Source: Streptomyces sp. NBC_01689 (GTDB taxonomy: Bacteria; Actinomycetota; Actinomycetes; Streptomycetales; Streptomycetaceae). Taken from it: 64,000 nucleotides of DNA. The notes under the pieces were generated by a model, which worked only from the letters and a program-made list of their open reading frames with translations, was not told the DNA's origin and made no database searches. The position numbers and the translations under genes are program-made. Location: positions 3,100,001-3,164,000 of the forward strand of contig NZ_CP109592.1 of the NCBI RefSeq assembly GCF_036250675.1. Direction: 5' to 3'. Below are positions 17,935 through 27,350 of the stretch, piece by piece; the first letter of the stretch is position 1; every line of letters begins with the position of its first letter.

Positions 17935-20124
17935 GTGAAACAGGTTGTGCAGAACTACAAGAGCGGCGAGCTTGCGGTGCTCGACGTGCCGGTGCCGGGG
18001 TGCAAGCCGGGCGGTGTGCTGGTCCGCACCGCCTACTCGCTGATATCCACCGGGACCGAGCTCATGAAGGTGTCCGAGGCCGGCATGTCGATGCTGGGCA
18101 AGGCCCGCTCCCGGCCGGATCAGGTGGCCAAGGTCATGCAGAGCGTGGCCACCAACGGGGTGCCCGCCACATATCGCAAGGTGATGGGCAAGCTGGACTC
18201 CTACACGCCGCTGGGCTACTCGCTGTGCGGGGTGGTCGAGCAGGTCGGCGCCGGGATCGACGACGTGAAGGCCGGCGACGTCGTGGCCTGCGCCGGCAAC
18301 GAGCACGCGCTGCACGCCGAACTCAACTGGGTTCCGAGAAACCTCTACACCCCGGTACCGGACGGCCTCGCGCCGCGGCACGCGGCCTTCGGCACCGTCG
18401 GGTCGATCGCGATGCAGGGCGTCCGCCAGGGCGCGCCGCAGCTCGGCGAGGTGGCGCTGGTCATCGGCCTCGGGCTGATCGGGCAGCTGGTGGCGCAGCT
18501 CCTCACCGCCGCGGGGGTCCGCGTCGTGGGGGCCGACCCCGACCCGGCGCGCTGCGAACTCGCCGAGCGCCTGGGCGCGGCGGCGTGCGGCGATCCCGCG
18601 TCCGCGGCCGTGGAGGCCGCCGTCGCCGAGCTCACCGACGGTCACGGCGTGGACCAGGTGTACCTGGCCGCCGGCGGTGGCAGCAACCAGCCCGTCGAGC
18701 TGGCCGCGCGGCTCTGCCGGGACCGCGGCCGGGTCGTCGACATCGGCAAGTGCCGCCTCGACCTGCCGTGGAACGCGTACTACGAGAAGGAGCTCGACGT
18801 CCGGTTCTCCCGCAGCTACGGCCCCGGGCGCTACGACCCGGAGTACGAGCTCGAAGGGCGGGACTACCCGATCGGTTACGTGCGCTGGACCGAGCGCCGC
18901 AACCTGGCGTGCTTCCTCGATCTCCTCGCCCGCGACCGTGTCGACGTGGAGCCCCTGGTCTCCCACGTCGCCGACTTCGACGACGCCGTCGAGACCTACG
19001 GGCGACTGAAGGACGGCGAACTGAAGGCCGTGGCCGTGCTGTTCCGGTACCCCGGGCAGAAGGAGGAGGCGGAGCCGGCGGAGGCACCGGTGGTGGCGGT
19101 GCCCGCGGTGCGACGCGGCGGCGCGGCACCCTCTCCGGCCCGGTCCGCCGGGACACCGGTGCGGCTGGCGTTCGTCGGCGCGGGGAACTACGCGACGTCG
19201 ATGCTGCTGCCGCACCTGGCGCAGCGCGACGGCGTCGAGCTGTCGACCGTCGTCACCACCACGGCGCTGTCCGCGGCCAACGCGCAGCGGAAGTTCGGTT
19301 TCGCCGGGGCGACCACCGATCTCGACGCCGTGCTCGGCGACAAGTCCGTCGACGCGGTGTTCGTCGTCACCCGGCACAGTTCGCACGCCGAACTGACCCG
19401 CCGGGCGCTGCTCGCCGGCAAGACCGTGTTCGTGGAGAAGCCCCTGGCCCTCACCGAGGAGGAGCTGGCCGGCGTGCTCGCGGCGGTCGAGGAGTCCGGC
19501 AACGACCGGCTGCAGGTGGGTTTCAACCGGCGCTTCGCCCCGCTGCTGCAGGAGGCGAAGAGCCGGTTCGGTGCCCGGACCGGTCCGGCGAGCCTGCGCT
19601 ACCTGGTCAACGCGGGCCGGCTGCAGCAGGGCAGCTGGTACCTCCAGCAGGGCACCGAGGGCTCGCGCTTCGCCGGTGAGGGCGGGCACTTCATCGACAC
19701 GGCGAGCTGGCTGCTGGAGGCCGACCCGGTCTCGGTGTACGCGGCCGCCCCGTCCGGCAACGAGGACCTCCAGGTGGTGCTGCACTACCCGGACGGGTCC
19801 ACCGCCACCATCAGCTACGTCACCACCGGCGCGCCCGGCTTCCCGAAGGAGACGCTGGACCTGGTCGCGGACGGCAGGGTGCTGCGGCTCGACGACTTCG
19901 TCCGTGCCTCGGTCTACGGCCGCAAGCGCTGGGTCAGTTCACGGCTGCCCAAGGCCCGGGACAAGGGCCAGTCCGCGGAACTTGCCGCGTTCATCAAGGC
20001 CGTCAGGACCGGCGGCCCGATGCCGGTGCCGCTGGAGTCGCTGGTCGCCACCACGGCGGCCACCCTCGCGGTACGGGCCGGTCTGGCCGGCGGCGTGCCG
20101 GTGACGCTGGCGGGCGCTCGATGA
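17935..20124 (+). CDS. bi-domain oxidoreductase: MDR alcohol dehydrogenase plus Gfo/Idh/MocA domain
   Basis: The 729-residue protein starts at GTG 17935, with AAGGGGA at 17922-17928. Residues ~1-375 are a medium-chain dehydrogenase with a Rossmann motif (ALVIGLGLIGQL), VYLAAGG and an RVVDIGK strand. A Pro/Ala linker at ~380-405 leads to a Gfo/Idh/MocA-type domain at ~410-729 with AFVGAGNYATSMLLPHL, the catalytic EKPLAL motif and GEGGHFIDTASWL. The fusion is common in bacterial exopolysaccharide clusters next to heparinase-fold genes, as here. It probably performs linked NAD(P)-dependent redox steps on a sugar. Its 3' end overlaps the next gene by 4 bp. The substrate is unknown. Confidence 0.9.
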   Translation: MKQVVQNYKSGELAVLDVPVPGCKPGGVLVRTAYSLISTGTELMKVSEAGMSMLGKARSRPDQVAKVMQSVATNGVPATYRKVMGKLDSYTPLGYSLCGVVEQVGAGIDDVKAGDVVACAGNEHALHAELNWVPRNLYTPVPDGLAPRHAAFGTVGSIAMQGVRQGAPQLGEVALVIGLGLIGQLVAQLLTAAGVRVVGADPDPARCELAERLGAAACGDPASAAVEAAVAELTDGHGVDQVYLAAGGGSNQPVELAARLCRDRGRVVDIGKCRLDLPWNAYYEKELDVRFSRSYGPGRYDPEYELEGRDYPIGYVRWTERRNLACFLDLLARDRVDVEPLVSHVADFDDAVETYGRLKDGELKAVAVLFRYPGQKEEAEPAEAPVVAVPAVRRGGAAPSPARSAGTPVRLAFVGAGNYATSMLLPHLAQRDGVELSTVVTTTALSAANAQRKFGFAGATTDLDAVLGDKSVDAVFVVTRHSSHAELTRRALLAGKTVFVEKPLALTEEELAGVLAAVEESGNDRLQVGFNRRFAPLLQEAKSRFGARTGPASLRYLVNAGRLQQGSWYLQQGTEGSRFAGEGGHFIDTASWLLEADPVSVYAAAPSGNEDLQVVLHYPDGSTATISYVTTGAPGFPKETLDLVADGRVLRLDDFVRASVYGRKRWVSSRLPKARDKGQSAELAAFIKAVRTGGPMPVPLESLVATTAATLAVRAGLAGGVPVTLAGAR

Positions 20125-22079
20125 CCATGAGCGCGGGCTGGTACCTGCGCCGGCTGTCCCGGATGGGGCCGCGGGAGGTCGGCGGCCGGGCGGGCGACGC
20201 GGCGCGCAGACGGCGGTGGCGTGCGGCGCCCCCCGACTGCCCGGACGTGACCGGCGCCCGGTTCACCGCCTCGCTGCCCGCGGGGACGCTCGCCGAGGTG
20301 CCGTCGGACGCCGTGAAGCGTCTGACCGCCGAGGCGGACCGGCTGATGGACGGGCACGCCGAGTTCTTCGGGGTGGGACGCGACGACCTGGCCGACCCGG
20401 ACTGGTCGTACGACCCGAGGACCGGACGCCGTGCCCCGCAGGTGTACGCCTTCGACGTGCCGTACCGGGACGAGGAGGCGGTCGGGGACATCAAGCAGAT
20501 CTGGGAGCCGTCCCGGCACCAGTACCTCACCGTGCTCGCCGCCGCCTACGCGGTCACCGGGGACGAGCGGTACGCCGAGCGGGTGGCCGCGCACCTGCGG
20601 TCGTGGTGGGCGGCCAACCCACCGCTGCGTGGCGTGCACTGGACCAGCGGCATCGAGCTGGGCATCCGCCTGCTGTCCTGGGTGTGGATCCGCCGGCTGC
20701 TCGACGGCTGGCCGGGCGCGGCCGGGCTGTTCGAGGACAACCCGGTGGCGCTCCGCCAGATCTGGCACCACCAGCGCTGGCTGGCCGCCTTCCCCAGCAG
20801 GGGGTCCTCGGCGAACAACCACGTCATCGCCGAGACGGCCGGACAGTTCGCGGCGGCCTGCGCGTTCGGCTGGTTCCCGTCCTCCGCGCGCTGGCGGACC
20901 GACGCCCTGCGGTCGCTGGAGCGGCAGTTGAGGGCGAACACCTTCGGCTCCGGTCTCAACCGCGAGCTGGCCACCGAGTACCACGGTCTGGTGCTGGAGC
21001 TCGGCCTGGCCGCGGTGGCCGAGGCGGATGCCGCCGGTGTGCCGGTCCCCGGGTCGGTCCGGCTGGTGCTGCTGCGGATGACCGACGCGCTCGCGGCCGT
21101 CGTGGACAACCGGCTGCGGCCGCCGCGTCAGGGGGACGCGGACGACGGGCACGGGCTGGTCGTGGACGGCACGGGCACCGACCGCTGGGCCTCGCTGCTG
21201 GCCACCGGGGACGCCCTGTTCGGCCGGCTCGCCTGGTGGCCCGAGGTGACCGGTACCGATGTGCGCACCCCGCTGCTGGCCGCGCTCGTGCGGCCGTACC
21301 TGGGGAGCGGCGCGGCTCCGGCCGTCTCCCGCCCGGCGAGCCGGCCGGCCCACTTCGCCGACGCGGGCATGACGATCCTGCGGGGTCCGGAGGAGATCTG
21401 GTGCCGCTGCGACGGTGGTCCGCACGGTTTCCTGTCCATCGCCGCGCACGCCCACGCGGACGCCCTGTCCGTGGAGGTCCGGCACGACGGGGTCGACGTG
21501 CTCGCCGACCCGGGGACGTTCTGCTACCACGGGCAGCCCGCGTGGCGGCGGTACTTCCGGTCGACGCTCGGCCACAACACCCTGCAGCTGGACGACGCCG
21601 ACCAGTCCGTCTCCGGCGGTCCGTTCCTGTGGACCAGGCAGGCCCGCAGCCGGGTGCTGGCCGCGGACCCCTCCGGGGACGACGTGGCCCGCTGGAGCGC
21701 CGAGCACGACGGCTATCAGCGCACCGTGCACCGTCGCCGGGTGGAACTGACGTCCGCGAGCCGGGAGTTGAGGATCGTCGACGAGGTGCGCGGCACGGGC
21801 CGCGCCGCGCGTCTGGCGTTCCACCTCGGCCCGGCGATCGGCGTGGAGCTGACGGGGAACCGGGCGGTGCTCACCTGGACCAGGGACGGCGAGGACCGCT
21901 CCGCGGCGCTCGACCTGCCCGGCGGGCTGAGCTGGCGCGCACATCGCGGCGAGAGCGATCCGCCGCTCGGCTGGTACTCCGCGGGCTTCGGGCGCAAGGA
22001 GCCCGCGACCACGCTGGTCGGCACCGGATTCGCCGACGGTACGGCGGAGTTCACCACCGTACTCAGGTTCCACGGTTAG
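20121..22079 (+). CDS. heparinase II/III-family polysaccharide lyase-like protein
   Basis: The 652-residue protein starts at ATG 20121, overlapping the previous stop; ATG 20127 is an alternative. An N-terminal alpha/alpha toroid covers about 1-390 (ANNHVIAETAGQFAAACAF, RELATEYHGLVLELGL). The C-terminal beta-sandwich domain has HAHADALSVEVRHDG, ADPGTFCYHG and STLGHNTLQLDDADQS motifs. The fold is that of heparinase II/III and alginate lyases, which cleave acidic glycans by beta-elimination. No clear signal peptide is visible, which is unusual for a secreted lyase; cluster homologues may act at the membrane or in the cytoplasm. Together with the uronate dehydrogenase this suggests a uronic-acid polymer. 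Confidence 0.9.
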   Translation: MTMSAGWYLRRLSRMGPREVGGRAGDAARRRRWRAAPPDCPDVTGARFTASLPAGTLAEVPSDAVKRLTAEADRLMDGHAEFFGVGRDDLADPDWSYDPRTGRRAPQVYAFDVPYRDEEAVGDIKQIWEPSRHQYLTVLAAAYAVTGDERYAERVAAHLRSWWAANPPLRGVHWTSGIELGIRLLSWVWIRRLLDGWPGAAGLFEDNPVALRQIWHHQRWLAAFPSRGSSANNHVIAETAGQFAAACAFGWFPSSARWRTDALRSLERQLRANTFGSGLNRELATEYHGLVLELGLAAVAEADAAGVPVPGSVRLVLLRMTDALAAVVDNRLRPPRQGDADDGHGLVVDGTGTDRWASLLATGDALFGRLAWWPEVTGTDVRTPLLAALVRPYLGSGAAPAVSRPASRPAHFADAGMTILRGPEEIWCRCDGGPHGFLSIAAHAHADALSVEVRHDGVDVLADPGTFCYHGQPAWRRYFRSTLGHNTLQLDDADQSVSGGPFLWTRQARSRVLAADPSGDDVARWSAEHDGYQRTVHRRRVELTSASRELRIVDEVRGTGRAARLAFHLGPAIGVELTGNRAVLTWTRDGEDRSAALDLPGGLSWRAHRGESDPPLGWYSAGFGRKEPATTLVGTGFADGTAEFTTVLRFHG

Positions 22080-22091
22080 GGAGGACGCTTG

Positions 22092-23606
22092 GTGATCAAG
22101 TGGCGGCACCGGGCGTTGCCGGCTGCACTGCTGGCACTGACCCTGTCGGCGGCGACCGGCTGCGACAGCACGCCGGGCGCGCGGCCGAAGCCGACCGCTG
22201 CGCCGTCCACGTCCGTGGCACGGGTGTGCGCCGAGCCGGCGGCCGGGCCGGCGAAGGCGCCGGCGGGCGCGGTGACGGTCGACCCCTCGGTCGCCGGTGA
22301 CCTGGCCGCGAAGACCAAGAGGAGCCCCCCGAACACCACGTTCTGGCTCCGTCCGGGCAAACACCGTCTGGATCCGGACCGATTCGCCCAGGTCATCCCC
22401 AAGAAGGGGGACACCTATCTCGGTGCGCCGGGCGCGGTGCTCGACGGCCGCAAGACCAATCGGTACGCGTTCGGCGGCGGCGCCCGCGACGTCACCATCC
22501 GCTATCTGACCGTGCAGGGCTTCGTCGCGCCGCGCGACGAGGGCGTGGTCAACCACGACTCGGCCGACGGATGGGTGATCGAGCACGCGACGATCCAGGA
22601 CAACTCCGGCGCCGGGCTGATGGCCGGCGTCCGCCAGCAGGTCCGCGACAGCTGCCTGCGCGACAACGGTCAGTACGGCATGAACGCGTACAAGGACACC
22701 GGCCTCAGCGGCCTGGTGGTCGAGGGCAACGAGATCGTGGGCAACAACACGGGCGACTGGGAGCGGCGTCAGCCGGGCTGCGGCTGCACCGGGGGCGTGA
22801 AGTTCTGGGAGGTCGACGGCGCCGACATACGCGGCAACTGGGTGCACGACAACCGGGGTACCGGGCTGTGGGCGGACACCGACAACAACGACTTCCTCAT
22901 CGAGGACAACGTGCTCGAGGACAACGACGGTGCCGCGCTGATCTACGAGACCAGCTACAACGCGATCATCCGGAAGAACATGTTCCGGCGGAACAACTGG
23001 GTCGAGGGCCGCAAGTACGCCGACCGGGGCGACAGCTTCCCGTTCGCGACCGTCTACCTGTCGGAGTCCGGCGGCGAACCACGGGTCCCCGCCCGCACCG
23101 ACAAGATCGACATCTACCGGAACGTGCTGGAGGACAACTGGTCCGGGATCACCCTGTGGGAGAACGCCGACCGGTTCTGCAACAGCCCGGCCAACACCTC
23201 GTCCGGGGACTGCACCCTGCTCGTGAAGGACACCCACCGCTGCGCGCAGCCGGCGATCGCGAAGACGCCGCTCTACGACGACTGCCGGTGGAAGACCCAG
23301 CGGGTGGACATCCACGGCAACCGTTTCACGCTGGACAAGTCCGCCGTGGACTGCACGGTCAAGTGCGACCGCATGGCCGTGCTGGCCAACTACGGCACCT
23401 ACCCGGACTGGTCGCCGTACCAGGGCGAGCGGGTCGCCGAGGCGATCACCGGCAAGCAGCACAACCGCTGGCACGACAACGTCTACGTCGGGCCCTGGAA
23501 GTTCGTCGCCCACGACCCGAGCCGGATCCTCGACTCCGGCCAGTGGCAGGGCGCGCCGTACGGGCAGGACGCGGGCAGCACCTTCCGCGCACAGGACGGT
23601 GACTGA
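22092..23606 (+). CDS. right-handed beta-helix lipoprotein
   Basis: The 504-residue protein starts at GTG 22092, with GGGAGGA at 22079-22085. A signal peptide with lipobox-like ATGC ends at Cys ~24, so it is probably a membrane-anchored lipoprotein. Residues ~60-400 show parallel beta-helix (PbH1) repeats rich in I-x-D-N-x-G-x-G and VVEGNEIVGNN turns, as in pectate-lyase-like and AlgG epimerase-like proteins. Several Cys residues (QPGCGCTGG, and a later C-rich stretch) may form disulphides outside the cell. It likely binds, epimerises or cleaves the exported polymer; no catalytic DPHD-type motif could be confirmed. It lies between the lyase-like and polymerase genes. Confidence 0.87.
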   Translation: MIKWRHRALPAALLALTLSAATGCDSTPGARPKPTAAPSTSVARVCAEPAAGPAKAPAGAVTVDPSVAGDLAAKTKRSPPNTTFWLRPGKHRLDPDRFAQVIPKKGDTYLGAPGAVLDGRKTNRYAFGGGARDVTIRYLTVQGFVAPRDEGVVNHDSADGWVIEHATIQDNSGAGLMAGVRQQVRDSCLRDNGQYGMNAYKDTGLSGLVVEGNEIVGNNTGDWERRQPGCGCTGGVKFWEVDGADIRGNWVHDNRGTGLWADTDNNDFLIEDNVLEDNDGAALIYETSYNAIIRKNMFRRNNWVEGRKYADRGDSFPFATVYLSESGGEPRVPARTDKIDIYRNVLEDNWSGITLWENADRFCNSPANTSSGDCTLLVKDTHRCAQPAIAKTPLYDDCRWKTQRVDIHGNRFTLDKSAVDCTVKCDRMAVLANYGTYPDWSPYQGERVAEAITGKQHNRWHDNVYVGPWKFVAHDPSRILDSGQWQGAPYGQDAGSTFRAQDGD

Positions 23607-23607
23607 G

Positions 23608-24840
23608 ATGCGCAACGACCACACGTCGAAGACCGTCGCGACGGTCTGGGGGCTGCTGATCCTCAACACCCTCGGCTCCACCGGGGCGAAGACCATCATT
23701 CCGCTGCCGCGTTCCCTCATCCAGATGGTCACCATGGGCGCGCTGGTCGCCGCGTTCGCGCTGGCGCTCCTGGTCAATCTCCGGCTGCGCATCCGGCCCA
23801 GCGCCTTCGTGTTCCTGCTCACCCTGCTGCTGGTGTCGAGCGTGATCTCCAGCGCGCACCTGGAGTCCGGGTTCGGCGCGCTGTTCCGGTGCGCCCGACT
23901 GGCCCTGTTCGTCGGCACGCTGTGGCTGCTCAGCCGCTGGTGGGACGGCAGCCTGACGTTCGTCCGGCACCACATCCGGATGTACCTGGCGGTGCTCGGG
24001 TCGGTGGCCGCGGGCGCGATCGTCTCCCCCGGCGCCGCTCTGCCCGACCTCTACGGCGGACGGCTGGTCGGCGCGTTGTGGCCGCTGACGCCGCCGCAGA
24101 TCGGCCAGTACGCCGCGGTGATCATCGGGCTCACCGTGCTGCTCCTCCTGGGCCGCCGGACCGACCGGACCAGCGCGGCGCTGGTCATCGTCCCGTCACT
24201 CGTCCTGCTCGCCCTGACCCACACCCGCACGGCCACGCTCGGCCTGCTCATCGGGCTGGCGCTGGCGATCGGCTCGCTCATGCTGACCAGCGCCGCCGCC
24301 CGGCGGTTCTTCGCCTGGGCGGTGCTGGTCGCCGCGGTGGCCGCGGTGGGGTTCGCCTCCGCGCTGCAGGCGTGGTTCCTGCGCGGGCAGAGCCAGGAGA
24401 ACTTCAGCAGCCTCACCGGCCGGGCCAAGGTCTGGGAAGCCCTGCTGGCGGCACCCCGGACGACCTTGGAGTACGTGTTCGGCGCGGGCCTGGGCGACAA
24501 GTCGTTCGGCGGGCTGCCGATCGACAACAGCTGGCTGGCCGTCTACTACGAGCAGGGGATCACCGGCGTCGCCCTGGTGGCGGCGATCGTCGTCGTGCTG
24601 GGCGGTGTCGCCCTGCTGCGTCCGCCGTCGCTGTCGAGGGCCTGCGCGATCTTCCTGATCAGCTACTGCGCGATGGCGTCGTACACCGAGGCCGGGCTGG
24701 GCGACGCCTCGCCGTACCTGCTGCACCTGGCCGTCGCCGCCTCGCTGCTGGCGGCACCCGCCGAAGCGGCTCCCCTCCCGGCGCCCGGGATCCCCCGGCG
24801 GCGCGTCCCGCGCTGGGCCCAACGAACGGAGGTGGGCTGA
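23608..24840 (+). CDS. Wzy-like O-antigen/exopolysaccharide polymerase
   Basis: The product is 410 residues from ATG 23608, one base after the previous stop; GTG 23599 would overlap by 8 bp. About ten transmembrane segments are visible, with a larger external loop (~230-290) containing FSSLTGRAKVWE and GAGLGDKSFGGLPIDNSWLAVYYEQGI. The SLTGR...W and DNSWL elements are typical of O-antigen ligase/polymerase (Wzy_C-like) proteins. It is predicted to polymerise lipid-linked repeat units on the outer face of the membrane, working with the two Wzz-like proteins and the flippase encoded downstream. Confidence 0.85.
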   Translation: MRNDHTSKTVATVWGLLILNTLGSTGAKTIIPLPRSLIQMVTMGALVAAFALALLVNLRLRIRPSAFVFLLTLLLVSSVISSAHLESGFGALFRCARLALFVGTLWLLSRWWDGSLTFVRHHIRMYLAVLGSVAAGAIVSPGAALPDLYGGRLVGALWPLTPPQIGQYAAVIIGLTVLLLLGRRTDRTSAALVIVPSLVLLALTHTRTATLGLLIGLALAIGSLMLTSAAARRFFAWAVLVAAVAAVGFASALQAWFLRGQSQENFSSLTGRAKVWEALLAAPRTTLEYVFGAGLGDKSFGGLPIDNSWLAVYYEQGITGVALVAAIVVVLGGVALLRPPSLSRACAIFLISYCAMASYTEAGLGDASPYLLHLAVAASLLAAPAEAAPLPAPGIPRRRVPRWAQRTEVG

Positions 24841-24842
24841 GC

Positions 24843-26114
24843 ATGCGCGTCCTCGTGGTGCACAACCGCTACGCCTCGGCGCAGCCGAGCGGGGAGAACA
24901 AGGTCGTCGACCAGGAGGTGGCGCTGCTGCGCGAGGCCGGTCACCGGGTCGAGGTGTTCGAGCGGCGCAGCGACGACATCGCCGACCGGTCCCTGCTGGG
25001 CAAGGCCGCGATACCGCTGCTGGTGCCGTGGAACCCGGGGGTCCGCACGGAGCTCGCCGCGAGGCTGCGCACCGGACGGCCGGACGTGGTCCACGTCCAC
25101 AACGTCTTCCCGCTCCTGTCGCCCGCGGTGCTGGCCGCCTGCGCCGACGCCGGTGTGCCCGCCGTCGCCACGCTGCACAACTACACCCAGGTCTGCCCGC
25201 CCGGCACCCTGCAGCGGGACGGAAAGCCGTGCACCGAGTGCGTCGGGGCCACGCCGCTGCCCGCCGTCCGGCACGGCTGCTACCGCAACTCCCGGCTGGC
25301 GACGGTGCCGCTCGCGGTCAGTCTGTCCGTCAACCGGCGGCGGTGGTGGTCCGGCGTGGAACGGTTCTTCTGCATCTCCGCGGCCCAGCGCGACGTGCTG
25401 GTGCGGTCGGGGATGCCGGCCGAACGGCTCGCGGTGAAGCACAACTTCGTGCCCGATCCGGGCACGCGCCGGACGGACGCCGGTGAGCACGTGCTCTATC
25501 TCGGCCGGCTCGCGGAGGCCAAGGGCGTACGGCTGCTCATGACCGCGTGGGACGAACTCGCCGCCGACGGCGGGGTCGGCGTCCCGCTCGTGATCGCCGG
25601 GACGGGGCCGCTGGAGCCGGAGGTGACCGCCTGGGCGGCGGGCCGGGACGACGTCCGCTACGTCGGCCTCTACGACACGGCCGAGTGCCGGCGGGCCATC
25701 GCGCGGTCGGTCGCCGTGGTGGCTCCCTCGACGTGGCTGGAGGCGTTCGGCCTGGTGGTCGTGGAGGCGATGGCGGCCGGGGTCCCGACCGTCGCCGCCG
25801 GTCACGGCGCGTTCGTCGAACTCGTCGAGGACGGGGTGACCGGGCTGCTGCACCGCCCGGGTGAGACCGCCTCGCTCGCGTCCTGCCTGCGCCGGATCAC
25901 GACCGGGCGGGACCGCAACCAGGAGATGGGCCAGGCGGCCCGGCGCCGGTACGAGCTGGGATTCAGCCCGGCCGTCGGCCTCGAACGCCTGGTGGAGGGG
26001 TACCGCACCGCGATCGCGGGTCGGTCCGGCGACGGGGACGGCCCGCCGCCGGTAGGGGATGAAAGTACTGGCTCGTCACGGGTGCGCCCGCGGCGGGCGG
26101 GATGGGGGCAGTAG
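24843..26114 (+). CDS. glycosyltransferase family 4
   Basis: The 423-residue protein starts at ATG 24843, two bases after the previous TGA, with GGAGG just upstream (24829-24833). The N-terminal GT-B half has VLVVHNRYASAQPSGENKVV, typical of a GT4 subfamily, then DVVHVHNVFPLLSP and a Cys-bearing loop (QVCPPGTLQRDGKPCTEC). The C-terminal half has LYLGRLAEAKGVRLL and the donor-site motif APSTWLEAFGLVVVEAMAAGVP with the E-x7-E pattern. It adds one sugar to the lipid-linked unit. The last ~25 residues are a Pro/Arg-rich tail. Donor unknown. Confidence 0.9.
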   Translation: MRVLVVHNRYASAQPSGENKVVDQEVALLREAGHRVEVFERRSDDIADRSLLGKAAIPLLVPWNPGVRTELAARLRTGRPDVVHVHNVFPLLSPAVLAACADAGVPAVATLHNYTQVCPPGTLQRDGKPCTECVGATPLPAVRHGCYRNSRLATVPLAVSLSVNRRRWWSGVERFFCISAAQRDVLVRSGMPAERLAVKHNFVPDPGTRRTDAGEHVLYLGRLAEAKGVRLLMTAWDELAADGGVGVPLVIAGTGPLEPEVTAWAAGRDDVRYVGLYDTAECRRAIARSVAVVAPSTWLEAFGLVVVEAMAAGVPTVAAGHGAFVELVEDGVTGLLHRPGETASLASCLRRITTGRDRNQEMGQAARRRYELGFSPAVGLERLVEGYRTAIAGRSGDGDGPPPVGDESTGSSRVRPRRAGWGQ

Positions 26115-27350
26115 ATGACACGATGCCGACTCTGCGGCTCGGCGGCGCTGGCGAGCGTCGTCGACCTGGGGGCGACCCCGCCGTGCGAGAGCTTCCTCGC
26201 CGCGGACCGACTGGACCAGCCGGAGCCCGCGTACCCGCTGCACCTGCGGGTCTGCACCGACTGCTGGCTGGCGCAGATCCCTCCGCTGATCACGCCGGAG
26301 GAGACGTTCAGCGAGTACGCGTACTTCTCGTCCTTCTCCACCTCCTGGGTGGAGCACGCGCGCACGTTCGTCGCCGACGCCGTCGAGCGGGTGGGGCTCG
26401 GCTCCGACGCCTTCGTGGTCGAGGTCGCGAGCAACGACGGGTACCTGCTGAAGCACGTGGTGGACCGGGGGATCCGCTGCCTCGGCATCGAGCCGTCGGT
26501 GAACGTCGGCGCCACGGCGCGGGACGCCGGTGTGCCCACGCTCACGGAGTTCCTGTCCCCCGGCACCGGCGCGGCCGTCCGCGCCGAGCACGGCCCGGCG
26601 GACCTCGTCGTGGCCAACAACGTGTACGCGCACATCCCCGACGTGGTCGGGTTCACCCAGGGGCTGCGCGCCCTGGTCGCCGACGACGGCTGGGTCTCCG
26701 TCGAGGTGCAGCACCTGCTGACCCTGATCGAGGAGAACCAGTACGACACGATCTACCACGAGCACTTCCAGTACTACACGGTCGCGTCGGCGATCCGGGC
26801 GCTGGCGAGCGGTGGACTCACCCTCGTGGACGTCGAGTTGCTTCCCACGCACGGCGGCTCCATCCGGCTGTGGGCCCGGCCCGCCGAGGTGGCCGGCGAG
26901 CCCTCCGCCCGCGTGGCCGACGTGCTGGACCGGGAGAAGGCCGCCGGACTGCGGGAACTGTCCGGGTACACCGAGTTCTCCGCCCGGGTGGCGAAGGTGC
27001 GCCGGGACCTGCTGCGGTTCCTCATCGACGCGGCCGAGCGCGGTGAGACGGTCGTCGGCTACGGCGCCCCCGGCAAGGGCAACACCCTGCTCAACCACTG
27101 CGGCATCCGCCCCGACCTGCTGGCGTACACGGTCGACCGCAACCCGTACAAGCACGGCAGGTTCACCCCGGGCACCCGCATCCCGATCCTGCCGCCCGAG
27201 CGGATCGCCGCCGACCGGCCCGACTACGTCCTCGTCCTCCCCTGGAACCTGCGGACCGAGCTGGTCGAGCAGCTGTCCTTCGTGCACGAGTGGGGCGGCC
27301 GTCTTGTCTTTCCCATCCCGGAACTGAGCATCGTCGAGGTGACGTCATGA
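26115..27350 (+). CDS. NDP-sugar C-methyltransferase (TylCIII-like, zinc-containing)
   Basis: The 411-residue protein starts at ATG 26115, directly after the previous stop. An N-terminal zinc site has Cys4, Cys7, Cys47 and Cys50. The SAM domain has VVEVASNDGYLLK (~97-109) and GIEPS. The signature TIYHEHFQYYT is the catalytic Tyr/His/Glu region of NDP-hexose C-3 methyltransferases. The C-terminal domain has GYGAPGKGNTLLN and a terminal Rossmann-like part. The family methylates C-3 of a 4-keto-6-deoxy nucleotide sugar, giving a branched sugar. Coupling to the next gene (ATGA overlap) and to the epimerase-like genes downstream supports biosynthesis of an unusual sugar. Confidence 0.9.
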   Translation: MTRCRLCGSAALASVVDLGATPPCESFLAADRLDQPEPAYPLHLRVCTDCWLAQIPPLITPEETFSEYAYFSSFSTSWVEHARTFVADAVERVGLGSDAFVVEVASNDGYLLKHVVDRGIRCLGIEPSVNVGATARDAGVPTLTEFLSPGTGAAVRAEHGPADLVVANNVYAHIPDVVGFTQGLRALVADDGWVSVEVQHLLTLIEENQYDTIYHEHFQYYTVASAIRALASGGLTLVDVELLPTHGGSIRLWARPAEVAGEPSARVADVLDREKAAGLRELSGYTEFSARVAKVRRDLLRFLIDAAERGETVVGYGAPGKGNTLLNHCGIRPDLLAYTVDRNPYKHGRFTPGTRIPILPPERIAADRPDYVLVLPWNLRTELVEQLSFVHEWGGRLVFPIPELSIVEVTS

